NCBI RefSeq assembly: GCF_000956475.1
Contig: NZ_JYJB01000003.1
Span: 109,100-173,099 of the forward strand
Origin: Microbacterium hydrocarbonoxydans
GTDB taxonomy: Bacteria; Actinomycetota; Actinomycetes; Actinomycetales; Microbacteriaceae
Length of the DNA stretch: 64,000 nucleotides
Direction of reading: 5' to 3'
In this document: in pieces, positions 18,521-25,917 of the stretch
How the letters are laid out: every line of letters starts with the position of its first letter
Position numbering within the stretch: the first letter of the stretch is position 1
Notes under the pieces: model-generated
What the model saw: only the letters and a program-made list of their open reading frames with translations
Told to the model about the DNA's origin: nothing
Database searches by the model: none
Program-made: the position numbers and the translations under genes

Positions 18521-20704
18521 TCAGTCGTCTCCAGTGCGCCACAGCGTCGACGGCCACCATATCCGCCGGCCGATGTCGTAGGACAGAGCGGGCACGAGCA
18601 GCGAGCGGACGATGAACGTGTCGAGCAGCACGCCGAAGGCGACGATGAACGCCAGCTGCACGAGGAACAGGATCGGTATCACCGACAGGGCGGCGAATGT
18701 CGCTGCCAGCACGAGCCCTGCCGAGGTGATCACCCCGCCGGTGATGGACAGGCCGCGGAGGATGCCGTCGCGCGTGCCGTTGCGGCGTGACTCCTCGCGG
18801 ACCCGCGTCATCAGGAAGATGTTGTAGTCGATGCCGAGCGCCACGAGGAAGACGAACCCGTAGAGGGGCACGGCGGGATCGGCGCCGGGGAAGCGGAAGA
18901 CGCCGTCGAACACGAGAGCGGAGATGCCGAGAGCGGTTCCGAACGACAGCACCGTGGTCAGGATCAGCAGGACCGGCGCGAGGAGCGAGCGCAGCAGCAG
19001 CATCAGGATCACCATGATCACCGCGAGTATCACGGGGATGATGAGGTTCCGATCATGGATCGAAGCGTCGTTCGTGTCGATGGAGGTCGCCGTCACCCCT
19101 CCGACGAGTCCGCCCAGGGGATCGAGATCGGTTCGCAGCGCGCGGACGACGGAAGCCGCGGCATCCGAATCGGCGGCATCGGCCAGCGTTGCCTGCAGCA
19201 GCACGTCGCCGTGCGCGATGGTCGGCTCCGGCGCGGGGGCGCCCGGTGCGCCCACGGCGCCGATGCCATCTGCGGTGACCGGTGCGGAGCCGCTCGGCGA
19301 CTCTGCCGAGGCCACAGTCACTGCGTCGACGCCTTCGGCGGAGAGCAGAACGTCGGCGGCATCCTGGAGGCGGTTCTCGTCGATGATCACGTAGACGGGA
19401 CTGCCCGATCCGCCGGGGAAGTGCTCCCCGAGCGCCGCCTGGCCGTCTCGCGCTTCGGATGCGCCCAGAACGAGGTCGGATTGCGGCGCACCGGAGGCGT
19501 TCAGCTGCGTGAGGCCGGCGGCGCCGATGAGCAGCAGTGCGGTCGTGCCGATCCAGATCGCGCGCGGGCGGCGGGCGATCATGCCGGACAGGCGCGCCCA
19601 GATGCCCGTCGTGGCCCGGCCGTCTTCGGCCTCGAGGCGCTGGGGCTCGAACGTCGGCCGGCGGGGCCAGAACGCGGCCCGCCCGAACAGCATGAGCAGC
19701 GCCGGCAGCAGCGTGAGCGCTGAGAGCATCGCGAACAGGATGCCGATGGCCGCGACGGGTCCGAGAGTGCTGTTGGACTTGAGGTCGCTCAGCAGCAGGC
19801 ACAGCAGGCCGGCGATCACCGTGCCGCCGGACGCGACGATCGGCTCGAACGAGCCCTTCCAGGCGGCCGCGAGGGCAGCGCCCTTGTCCTGCGTCACGCG
19901 CAGCTCCTCCCGGAACCGCGAGACCAGCAGCAGGGCGTAGTCGGTGGCCGCACCGATCACGAGGATGAAGAGGATGCCCTGCGTCTGGCCGCTCAGCAGG
20001 AGAACGCCGGCCTTCGCGAGCCACCACACGGCGAGAAGAGCGACGCAGAGTGCGAACAGGCTGGTCGACAGCACCACCACCGGCAGCAGCAGGGAGCGGT
20101 AGACGAGCACGAGGATCACGAGCACCGCGAGCAGGGCGACTCCGAGGAGGATGCCATCGATGCCTGCGAACCCGGCGACGAGGTCGGCGGAGAATCCGGC
20201 AGGTCCCGTGATGTAGACCGTGACGCCGTCGGGCACGGCGGATCGGAGATGGGATGCGAGGGCCTGCACGGTGTCGGCGAGCTCGGCGTCGCTGTGGATC
20301 GGGATGAATGCCTGAGCGGCCATCTCGTCGTCGCTGATGATCGCGGGCGAGACGTCGTCGGCGACGCCCTCGACCTCGGGGGCGGTCGCGACAGCGTCGG
20401 TGAGCGCATCCGTGTCCGCCTCCGTCAGCGCGTCATCGCCGACGAAGACCGCGACCGCGGGAATCGCATCGCTGTCGGTGAACTCCCCGAGCAGCGCCTG
20501 CACCTTCGTCGCATCCGCCGACTCCGGAAGGTAGGCGGTGCGATCGTTCGAGGAGACCTCGTCGACCTTGCCGAACAGCGGGCCACCGAGGCCGGCTCCC
20601 ACCAGCCACGCGAGTATCAGCAGGGCGGGCAGCAGGATCCTCGCCCAGGGGCGGCGCCGCGTGCGCGCTCTTCGGGGTTCTCGGGTTCGGGTCCGGTCGT
20701 CCAT
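18521..20704 (-). CDS. MMPL/RND-family membrane exporter
   Basis: This 727-residue transporter has the MMPL layout: one helix, a large extracytoplasmic loop, a block of membrane helices, then the same again. The GAATDYALLLVSRFREEL and GIDYNIFLMTRVREESRR signatures mark the two proton-relay regions. The family exports lipids or hydrophobic drugs using the proton gradient. It is divergent from a MarR regulator and shares a palindromic site with it, so it is likely an inducible efflux pump. Substrate unknown. Confidence 0.93.
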   Translation of the reverse strand: MDDRTRTREPRRARTRRRPWARILLPALLILAWLVGAGLGGPLFGKVDEVSSNDRTAYLPESADATKVQALLGEFTDSDAIPAVAVFVGDDALTEADTDALTDAVATAPEVEGVADDVSPAIISDDEMAAQAFIPIHSDAELADTVQALASHLRSAVPDGVTVYITGPAGFSADLVAGFAGIDGILLGVALLAVLVILVLVYRSLLLPVVVLSTSLFALCVALLAVWWLAKAGVLLLSGQTQGILFILVIGAATDYALLLVSRFREELRVTQDKGAALAAAWKGSFEPIVASGGTVIAGLLCLLLSDLKSNSTLGPVAAIGILFAMLSALTLLPALLMLFGRAAFWPRRPTFEPQRLEAEDGRATTGIWARLSGMIARRPRAIWIGTTALLLIGAAGLTQLNASGAPQSDLVLGASEARDGQAALGEHFPGGSGSPVYVIIDENRLQDAADVLLSAEGVDAVTVASAESPSGSAPVTADGIGAVGAPGAPAPEPTIAHGDVLLQATLADAADSDAAASVVRALRTDLDPLGGLVGGVTATSIDTNDASIHDRNLIIPVILAVIMVILMLLLRSLLAPVLLILTTVLSFGTALGISALVFDGVFRFPGADPAVPLYGFVFLVALGIDYNIFLMTRVREESRRNGTRDGILRGLSITGGVITSAGLVLAATFAALSVIPILFLVQLAFIVAFGVLLDTFIVRSLLVPALSYDIGRRIWWPSTLWRTGDD

Positions 20705-20723
20705 GAGTCTCTCCTGCCGCGCG

Positions 20724-20745
20724 TTTACCTAGCCTGGCAAGTAAA
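20724..20745. promoter_or_regulatory. Likely MarR operator (TTTAC-N12-GTAAA)
   Basis: TTTAC (20724-20728) and GTAAA (20741-20745) form an inverted repeat with extra symmetry inside (AGCC, GGCA). It sits 20 bases before the MMPL start and 40 before the MarR start, which suits control of both genes. Confidence 0.55.
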
Positions 20746-20784
20746 GAACCTAGCATGAAACTATTGCCGGGATATCATCGAGTC

Positions 20785-21384
20785 ATGAGCCCAGACGAAG
20801 CCGCGGTCGACCGCGATCGTGTGGTGGTGTCCGGCAAGGCGGTGTACGACGTCGAGGCGAGCGACCCCCGCAGCGAGCTCGTCGACCGTGCGGGCATGGA
20901 CCCCGATGACGTCGTCCAGGTGAGCGCGCTCATGCGAGCTCTGGGAGGGCTGCGGGAGGCCGAGGACAAGCTCTCAGAGGCATCACTGCGCTACATGAAG
21001 CTGAACGGCACGGACATGCGCGCCCTGCACTTCCTCATCGTGTGCGACAACCAGGGGGTAGTCGCGACGCCGGGGGCTCTCGCGGCTCATCTCCGCATCT
21101 CGACCGCGTCGACGACGAAGCTGCTCGACCGGCTCGAGCGCGGTGGTCATATCGTTCGCTCAGCGCATCCTTCGGACCGTCGAGCTCTTGCCATCACGAT
21201 CACGCCCGAATCCCGTCGGGCGGCCATGGAGACCGTGGGGCGTCAGCATGCGAAGAGATTCCATGCGGCGGCGCGTCTTTCTCGCGAGGAGCGCGACGTC
21301 GTCATCCGCTTCCTGGATGACATGGCGGCAGAGATCGCGCTCACCGACCAGCCGTGGGCGGAGGCCGGCGAGCGCGACGTCTGA
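20785..21384 (+). CDS. MarR-family transcriptional regulator
   Basis: This 199-residue regulator has the MarR winged helix: LRYMKLNGTDMRALHFL, then GALAAHLRISTASTTKLLDRLERGGHIVRSAHPSDRRALAITIT, with the conserved DRR wing. The N-terminal 60 residues are an extra segment. ATG 20785 follows TATCAT by 7 bases, so the message is probably leaderless. It faces the MMPL exporter and most likely represses it, releasing when the exported compound binds. It stops one base before the convergent lsr2 stop. Confidence 0.9.
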   Translation: MSPDEAAVDRDRVVVSGKAVYDVEASDPRSELVDRAGMDPDDVVQVSALMRALGGLREAEDKLSEASLRYMKLNGTDMRALHFLIVCDNQGVVATPGALAAHLRISTASTTKLLDRLERGGHIVRSAHPSDRRALAITITPESRRAAMETVGRQHAKRFHAAARLSREERDVVIRFLDDMAAEIALTDQPWAEAGERDV

Positions 21385-21385
21385 A

Positions 21386-21733
21386 TCAGTGCGCGGCGTT
21401 GTACGCCTCGACGACAGGAGCGGGAATGCGTCCGCGCTCCGAGAGGGTGTAGCCGTTGTCGTTCGCCCAGGCTCGGATCGCCGCGACCTCGGGGTTTCGC
21501 GAGGCGCGCTTGCGCGGCGCGGCGGCGCGGGAGGCGGATGCCGTCGAACCCGCGCGGCGTCCTGCGGAGATGTACGGCTCGAATGCGGCACGCAATTCTG
21601 CCGCGTGCGCGTCATTCAGATCGATCTCGTACGAAGTGCCGTTGAGCGAGAATCGAACGGTCTCGCCCTCACCCGCTTCGAGAACGCTGCCATCGATATC
21701 GTCGACCAACTGGTGCACAATTCTTCTTGCCAT
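21386..21733 (-). CDS. lsr2: Lsr2-type nucleoid-associated protein
   Basis: This 115-residue protein matches Lsr2, the actinobacterial H-NS analogue that binds AT-rich DNA and silences acquired genes. The N-terminal dimerization domain (ARRIVHQLVDDIDGS, VRFSLNGTSYEIDL) is joined by a basic linker to the DNA-binding domain with the SERGRIP minor-groove loop and the EVAAIRAWANDNGY helix. ATG 21733 follows TAATGT by 8 bases, so it is probably leaderless. Its presence is relevant to the prophage at 44-64 kb, although that element is GC-rich. Confidence 0.95.
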   Translation of the reverse strand: MARRIVHQLVDDIDGSVLEAGEGETVRFSLNGTSYEIDLNDAHAAELRAAFEPYISAGRRAGSTASASRAAAPRKRASRNPEVAAIRAWANDNGYTLSERGRIPAPVVEAYNAAH

Positions 21734-21774
21734 GAACCCGACATTAGCCGGGGTGCGCAATTGCGGCAAGAATT

Positions 21775-22101
21775 CTATTCGAGACCCGGCTCTATCAGTT
21801 TGAGCCCGACGATGCAGCCGACGAGTCCCATCAGCAGAAGAATTCGCAGCCAGGAGATCTCGGTGTCGCCCGTGATCATCGCCCAGACGATCGTGAGGGC
21901 CGCACCGATTCCGACCCACACGGCGTATGCGGTTCCCGTGGCGATATCACGCATCGCGAATGCGAGGCCGAACATGGAGGCGGTGAGGCCGATGAAGAAG
22001 ACGACGGTCGGCCAGAGCCTGGTCAGGCCCTCCGACTTGCCCAGGGCCGTCGCCCAGACGGCCTCGAGGATGCCGGATGCGACGAGAACGATCCACGACA
22101 T
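21775..22101 (-). CDS. gdx: Guanidinium exporter of the SMR family (Gdx/SugE)
   Basis: This 108-residue, four-helix small multidrug resistance protein has the essential Glu13 in the first helix (GILEAVWATALGKSEG) and the GTAYAVWVGIGA signature of the Gdx subgroup. Members exchange guanidinium for protons as an antiparallel dimer. The assignment is strengthened by a guanidine-III riboswitch just upstream. Family knowledge separates Gdx from EmrE-type drug pumps; the riboswitch makes guanidinium the likely substrate. Confidence 0.93.
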   Translation of the reverse strand: MSWIVLVASGILEAVWATALGKSEGLTRLWPTVVFFIGLTASMFGLAFAMRDIATGTAYAVWVGIGAALTIVWAMITGDTEISWLRILLLMGLVGCIVGLKLIEPGLE

Positions 22102-22114
22102 GATGGTCCCTTCG

Positions 22115-22157
22115 GGCCAGTCTTTGCGCTCACCGGGTACTGGTCCGCCTCGTCCGG
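22115..22157 (-). promoter_or_regulatory. Guanidine-III (ykkC-III) riboswitch
   Basis: Read leftwards, the leader has the conserved CCGGACGAGG, then CCAG, ACCCGGU, CAAAGAC and CUGG. CCAG/CUGG form the hairpin and the 5' CCGG can pair with CCGG in the loop to make the known pseudoknot. Directly after it GGCCCGAAGGGACC covers the ribosome-binding site, so control is probably at translation. The gene behind it is a Gdx exporter, as expected. Confidence 0.85.
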
Positions 22158-22196
22158 GGCCGGGGTGTACGGCCTGTGCCCATGGTAGCGATCGGG

Positions 22197-23054
22197 TCAG
22201 GGCAGCAGGCCGGCGCGGCGAGCCTTCGCCACGGCCGAGTGCCGCGTCGAGGCGTCGAGCTTCGACATCGCCGTGCCGAGATACGCCTTGACCGTGCCCT
22301 CCCTGAGTCCGAGCTGCGCTGCGATCTCGGCGTTGGTCGCGCCGAGCGCTGCGCACGCGAGGACGTCTGTCTCTCGTCGCGAAAGGTGAACGGTCGGGAT
22401 GGGCCCGGTCGCCGTCGGACTCGCGTCGCCGGCGAGTGCCACCAGTCGTGACTCGACTCTGGCGATGCGAGCGCGCAGCTCGGCGTCGTCGACGGATGCG
22501 GCGATGCTGCGCAGCTCGGCGAAGCTCTCGCGCAGCTCTTCGCGCTGTGGTGGGGCGACAGCATCCGTCGGGGGCGCGACCGACCGCAGCCGGCGGTCGA
22601 CCTCGTCGCGGATGCGAAGCTCGTCGGCGACGGCCTGTGCGACCTGCATCGCCGGCGCCGTCGTCACGCCGCCCACCGGCGCATGCTCCCACGCTCCCGC
22701 ATAGAGCACGCCGCGCGGACGACCCGCGACCAGGATCGGGAGCGCGAGCAGAGTCCGCAGGCCCTCTCCCAGAACGAAGTTGTCGTAGTCGTGCGTGATC
22801 TGTCGGGAGGACCCGTAGTCGCTCGTCATGCGAGGGCGCTGCTCCATCATCGCGCGTCCGCCCAGGCCGCGCTCAGGTCGAACCCTCAGGCCGTCCAGGG
22901 CCCGCGTGCGGTTTCCGATGATGCTCGTGACGCTCACCACGCCCTCGTCGACAAGGCCGCCGAAAGCGACGGGGAAGCGAGTGCGCTGCGCAAGCTCGCG
23001 CACGGCGCGGGCGATGAGTTCGTCCTCGGATTCCCAGGCCTGCGGACTGTTCAC
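22197..23054 (-). CDS. GAF-domain LuxR-type transcriptional regulator
   Basis: This 285-residue regulator has a GAF-like sensor domain (about 1-150) and a C-terminal LuxR helix-turn-helix (LSRRETDVLACAALGATNAEIAAQLGLREGTVKAYLGTAMSKL). It starts with GTG, with AGTAGG upstream. It is divergent from the DUF485/acetate-symporter operon, an arrangement common in actinobacteria, so it probably controls uptake of acetate or another short organic acid. The effector is unknown. Confidence 0.9.
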   Translation of the reverse strand: MNSPQAWESEDELIARAVRELAQRTRFPVAFGGLVDEGVVSVTSIIGNRTRALDGLRVRPERGLGGRAMMEQRPRMTSDYGSSRQITHDYDNFVLGEGLRTLLALPILVAGRPRGVLYAGAWEHAPVGGVTTAPAMQVAQAVADELRIRDEVDRRLRSVAPPTDAVAPPQREELRESFAELRSIAASVDDAELRARIARVESRLVALAGDASPTATGPIPTVHLSRRETDVLACAALGATNAEIAAQLGLREGTVKAYLGTAMSKLDASTRHSAVAKARRAGLLP

Positions 23055-23163
23055 GACTACCTACTTTCGGGGGTGACGGCATCGTGTCCCCATTTCGTAG
23101 CGTCGACCCTACCACTCGCGAGTCACTCGCGAGAGATGCAGGCACATGTGGCAAGGAGGCCCC

Positions 23164-23511
23164 ATGAACGAACAGAATCCCTCAGCGGATGCGGGATCGA
23201 TCGACTACATCGCGATCGAGGAATCCTCGCGCTTCCGCACGCTCAAACGCACGCAGAGATCATTCATCTTCCCACTGGCAGCATTCTTCCTCATCTGGTA
23301 TTTCGCGTACGTGCTTCTGGCCGCATTCGCGCATGATTTCATGGCGCAGCGAGTGTGGGGAGATATCACCGTCGGGCTGCTATTCGGCCTCGGCCAGTTC
23401 GTCACGACATTCGCCATCACCATGTGGTACGTGTCGTTCGCGAACAGAAGACTCGATCCGATCGCGACCGAGATCCGTGAAGAGCTCGAGAAGGCGCAGG
23501 TGCAGTCATGA
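23164..23511 (+). CDS. DUF485 membrane protein
   Basis: This 115-residue protein has two membrane helices (FIFPLAAFFLIWYFAYVLLA and ITVGLLFGLGQFVTTFAITM) and the DUF485 pattern. In many bacteria this protein (YjcH in E. coli) is encoded directly before the acetate permease ActP and is thought to assist it. AAGGAGG precedes ATG 23164. Its stop overlaps the symporter start by 4 bases. Confidence 0.9.
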   Translation: MNEQNPSADAGSIDYIAIEESSRFRTLKRTQRSFIFPLAAFFLIWYFAYVLLAAFAHDFMAQRVWGDITVGLLFGLGQFVTTFAITMWYVSFANRRLDPIATEIREELEKAQVQS

Positions 23512-25142
23512 GCATCGTGCACGCCGCCGAAGCGGTCGACCTCGAGATCAACCCGGTTCTGAACATCTCGATCTTCGTCGCGTTCGTCGCGGTGACCCTC
23601 TTCATCGTGATCAGGGCCAGCCGCAACAACAAGACGGCGGCTGACTATTACGCGGCCGGCCGCTCTTTCACCGGGCCTCAGAACGGGTTCGCGATCGCCG
23701 GAGACTACCTGTCGGCTGCGTCCTTCCTGGGCATCTGCGGCGCCATCGCGATCAACGGCTACGACGGTTTCCTGTACTCGATCGGATTCCTGGTGGCGTG
23801 GCTCGTCGCGCTGCTCCTCGTCGCCGAGCTGATGCGCAACACCGGCAAGTTCACCATGGCCGATGTGCTGTCGTTCCGGCTCAAGCAGCGGCCAGTGCGG
23901 ATGGCTGCGGCGATCACGACCCTCGCCGTGTGCTTCTTCTATCTGCTTGCCCAGATGGCCGGTGCGGGCGGCCTGGTCTCGCTGCTGCTCGGCATCGACG
24001 GCCGAGTGGGACAGTCGATCGTGATCGCCGTGGTCGGCGTGCTCATGATCGTCTACGTCCTGATCGGCGGCATGAAGGGCACGACCTGGGTGCAGATCGT
24101 GAAGGCGATCCTCCTGATCGCGGGTGCCGTGGCGATGACGCTGTGGGTTCTGGCCCTCAACGGCTTCAGCCTCAACGGGCTGCTCGAGTCGGCGGTGGCG
24201 AACTCGCCCAAGGGCGACGCGATCCTCGGCCCGGGACTGCAGTACGGCGCCAATCCGCTCGACTTCCTGTCGCTGGGCATGGCGCTCGTGCTCGGCACCG
24301 CGGGCCTGCCGCACGTCCTCATGCGCTTCTACACCGTTCCGACGGCGAAGGAGGCACGGCGCTCTGTCGTGTGGGCGATCTGGCTCATCGGCGGCTTCTA
24401 CCTGCTCACACTCGTGCTCGGGTACGGTGCGGGTGCGCTGGTCGGAGCCGATGTCATCGCGGCTGCGCCCGGCGGGCCGAACTCCGCAGCTCCGCTGCTC
24501 GCCCTGAAGCTCGGTGGGCCGATTCTGCTGGGCTTCATCTCGGCCGTGGCCTTCGCGACGATCCTCGCGGTCGTCGCGGGGCTCACGATCACCGCGGCCG
24601 CGTCGTTCGCGCACGACATCTATGCGAACGTCATCCAGAAGGGGCGCAGGGATGCCGCAGGCAACCCGGTGGCCGCAGACCCGAACGGAGAGGTCCGCGT
24701 CGCGCGGCGTACCGTGGTCGTGATCGGCATCCTGGCGATCATCGGCGGAATCGGCGCTCAGGGGCAGAACATCGCCTTCCTGGTGGCGCTGGCGTTCGCC
24801 GTCGCGGCATCCGCCAACCTCCCGACGATCCTGTACTCGCTCTTCTGGCGGCGCTTCAACACCCAGGGCGCCGTGTGGAGCATGTACGGCGGTCTGGGAG
24901 CAGCCATCATCCTGATCGTGCTGTCTCCGGTCTTCTCCGGATCGCCGACGGCGATGATCCCCGGGATCGACATCGCGGTGTGGCCGCTGAACAACCCGGG
25001 GATCGTGTCGATCCCGCTGGGCTTCCTGCTGGGCTGGCTGGGCACCATCACCAGTTCGTCCCAGGAGTCCAGGCAGCTCGCGGCGGAGATGGAGGTGCGC
25101 TCGCTGACCGGGTTCGGCGCCGAGAAGGCGGTGGACCACTAG
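23508..25142 (+). CDS. actP: Sodium/solute symporter, ActP-type cation acetate symporter
   Basis: This 544-residue protein has about 13 membrane helices and matches the SSS family in the ActP branch: ADYYAAGRSFTGPQNGFAIAGDYLSAASFLG near the N-terminus and GTAGLPHVLMRFYTVP in the middle are family hallmarks. It takes up acetate and similar acids with a cation. It is translated together with DUF485 and faces the GAF-LuxR regulator. Related pyruvate or propionate transport cannot be excluded. Confidence 0.93.
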   Translation: MSIVHAAEAVDLEINPVLNISIFVAFVAVTLFIVIRASRNNKTAADYYAAGRSFTGPQNGFAIAGDYLSAASFLGICGAIAINGYDGFLYSIGFLVAWLVALLLVAELMRNTGKFTMADVLSFRLKQRPVRMAAAITTLAVCFFYLLAQMAGAGGLVSLLLGIDGRVGQSIVIAVVGVLMIVYVLIGGMKGTTWVQIVKAILLIAGAVAMTLWVLALNGFSLNGLLESAVANSPKGDAILGPGLQYGANPLDFLSLGMALVLGTAGLPHVLMRFYTVPTAKEARRSVVWAIWLIGGFYLLTLVLGYGAGALVGADVIAAAPGGPNSAAPLLALKLGGPILLGFISAVAFATILAVVAGLTITAAASFAHDIYANVIQKGRRDAAGNPVAADPNGEVRVARRTVVVIGILAIIGGIGAQGQNIAFLVALAFAVAASANLPTILYSLFWRRFNTQGAVWSMYGGLGAAIILIVLSPVFSGSPTAMIPGIDIAVWPLNNPGIVSIPLGFLLGWLGTITSSSQESRQLAAEMEVRSLTGFGAEKAVDH

Positions 25143-25168
25143 CGCCGCACCAGCGCCCAGGACGAGCC

Positions 25169-25205
25169 ACGCGGACCCCGGCGGCCTACACGCCGGGGTC
25201 CGCGT
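25169..25205. terminator. Bidirectional terminator hairpin
   Basis: A perfect 15-bp stem (25169-25183 with 25191-25205) and a 7-base loop lie between the convergent actP and Ogt-like genes. No T-run follows. Confidence 0.65.
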
Positions 25206-25208
25206 CGT

Positions 25209-25727
25209 CTAGCGGCGCTGGGCCTCGAGATCGAGCAGGTACCTCTTGCGCTCGGGATGGGCCCCGTAGTGCCCCGGTGTGCCGTCGGAGCGCACGACGC
25301 GATGCACGGGCACGATGATCGAGAACGGGGTGAGCCGGCACGCGGTGCCCACGGCGCGAGCCGCGCCAGGGTGCCCCGCGAGCACGGCGACCTCGCCGTA
25401 GCTGAGGGTCTCACCCCACTCGATGGTGCAGATCGTCTTCAGAGCCATCAGCGCAAACCCCTCGGCCAGGCGCCAGTCGAACCGGAGGTGCTCGTCGAAC
25501 TGCACGCGCTCGCCGTCGAAGTACGAGTCGAGCAGATGCGCGAGCTCGTCTGCGGCGCCGGGGTCGGGTTCCGGCGTCGCGTGCAGCCGGGAGGAGATGC
25601 CCTCGAGCAGCCAGGGCACGGATGGATCGGCGGTCTCGGAGAGGTCGAAGCTGACGATGCCCTCGTCGGAGAAGACCGCGAGTGCGTCGCCGAACGGCGT
25701 CGGCGCGAAGTCATAGCGGTAGGTCAT
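25209..25727 (-). CDS. Ogt/MGMT-like protein lacking the active-site cysteine
   Basis: This 172-residue protein matches O6-alkylguanine-DNA alkyltransferases in length and order: an N-terminal domain, the helix-turn-helix region with WGETLSYGEVAVLAGHPGAARAVGTA, and the active-site region. The motif reads IVPVHRVVRSDG: Val141 replaces the methyl-accepting Cys of PCHR, and the preceding hinge is TP instead of the usual NP. The codon is a clear GTG. It therefore cannot accept alkyl groups by the normal route. It resembles alkyltransferase-like proteins, which flag lesions for nucleotide excision repair, but it keeps the full N-terminal domain they usually lack. Confidence 0.85.
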   Translation of the reverse strand: MTYRYDFAPTPFGDALAVFSDEGIVSFDLSETADPSVPWLLEGISSRLHATPEPDPGAADELAHLLDSYFDGERVQFDEHLRFDWRLAEGFALMALKTICTIEWGETLSYGEVAVLAGHPGAARAVGTACRLTPFSIIVPVHRVVRSDGTPGHYGAHPERKRYLLDLEAQRR

Positions 25728-25917
25728 GCCACCTATCCTGACGTGCGCGTCGCCCCGGGTGGCGGCCGGATCACGCGATCAGTGGACGAGCCGCTCGGGA
25801 GGGTGATCCGTGCAGGAGGAGTCGAGAGACTCTGTCGCGGGGCCGATCAGGCCGTGATTCCGGTGAAACCCGCCGGGGATACCGTTGCTCGCGGCGTGTC
25901 GCGCGTAGGGTGAGAGG

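Noticed and set aside
23205..25139. Long leftward open frame opposite DUF485/actP
   Set aside because: Charged, His/Asp/Arg-rich shadow sequence; the forward strand encodes a recognizable symporter.
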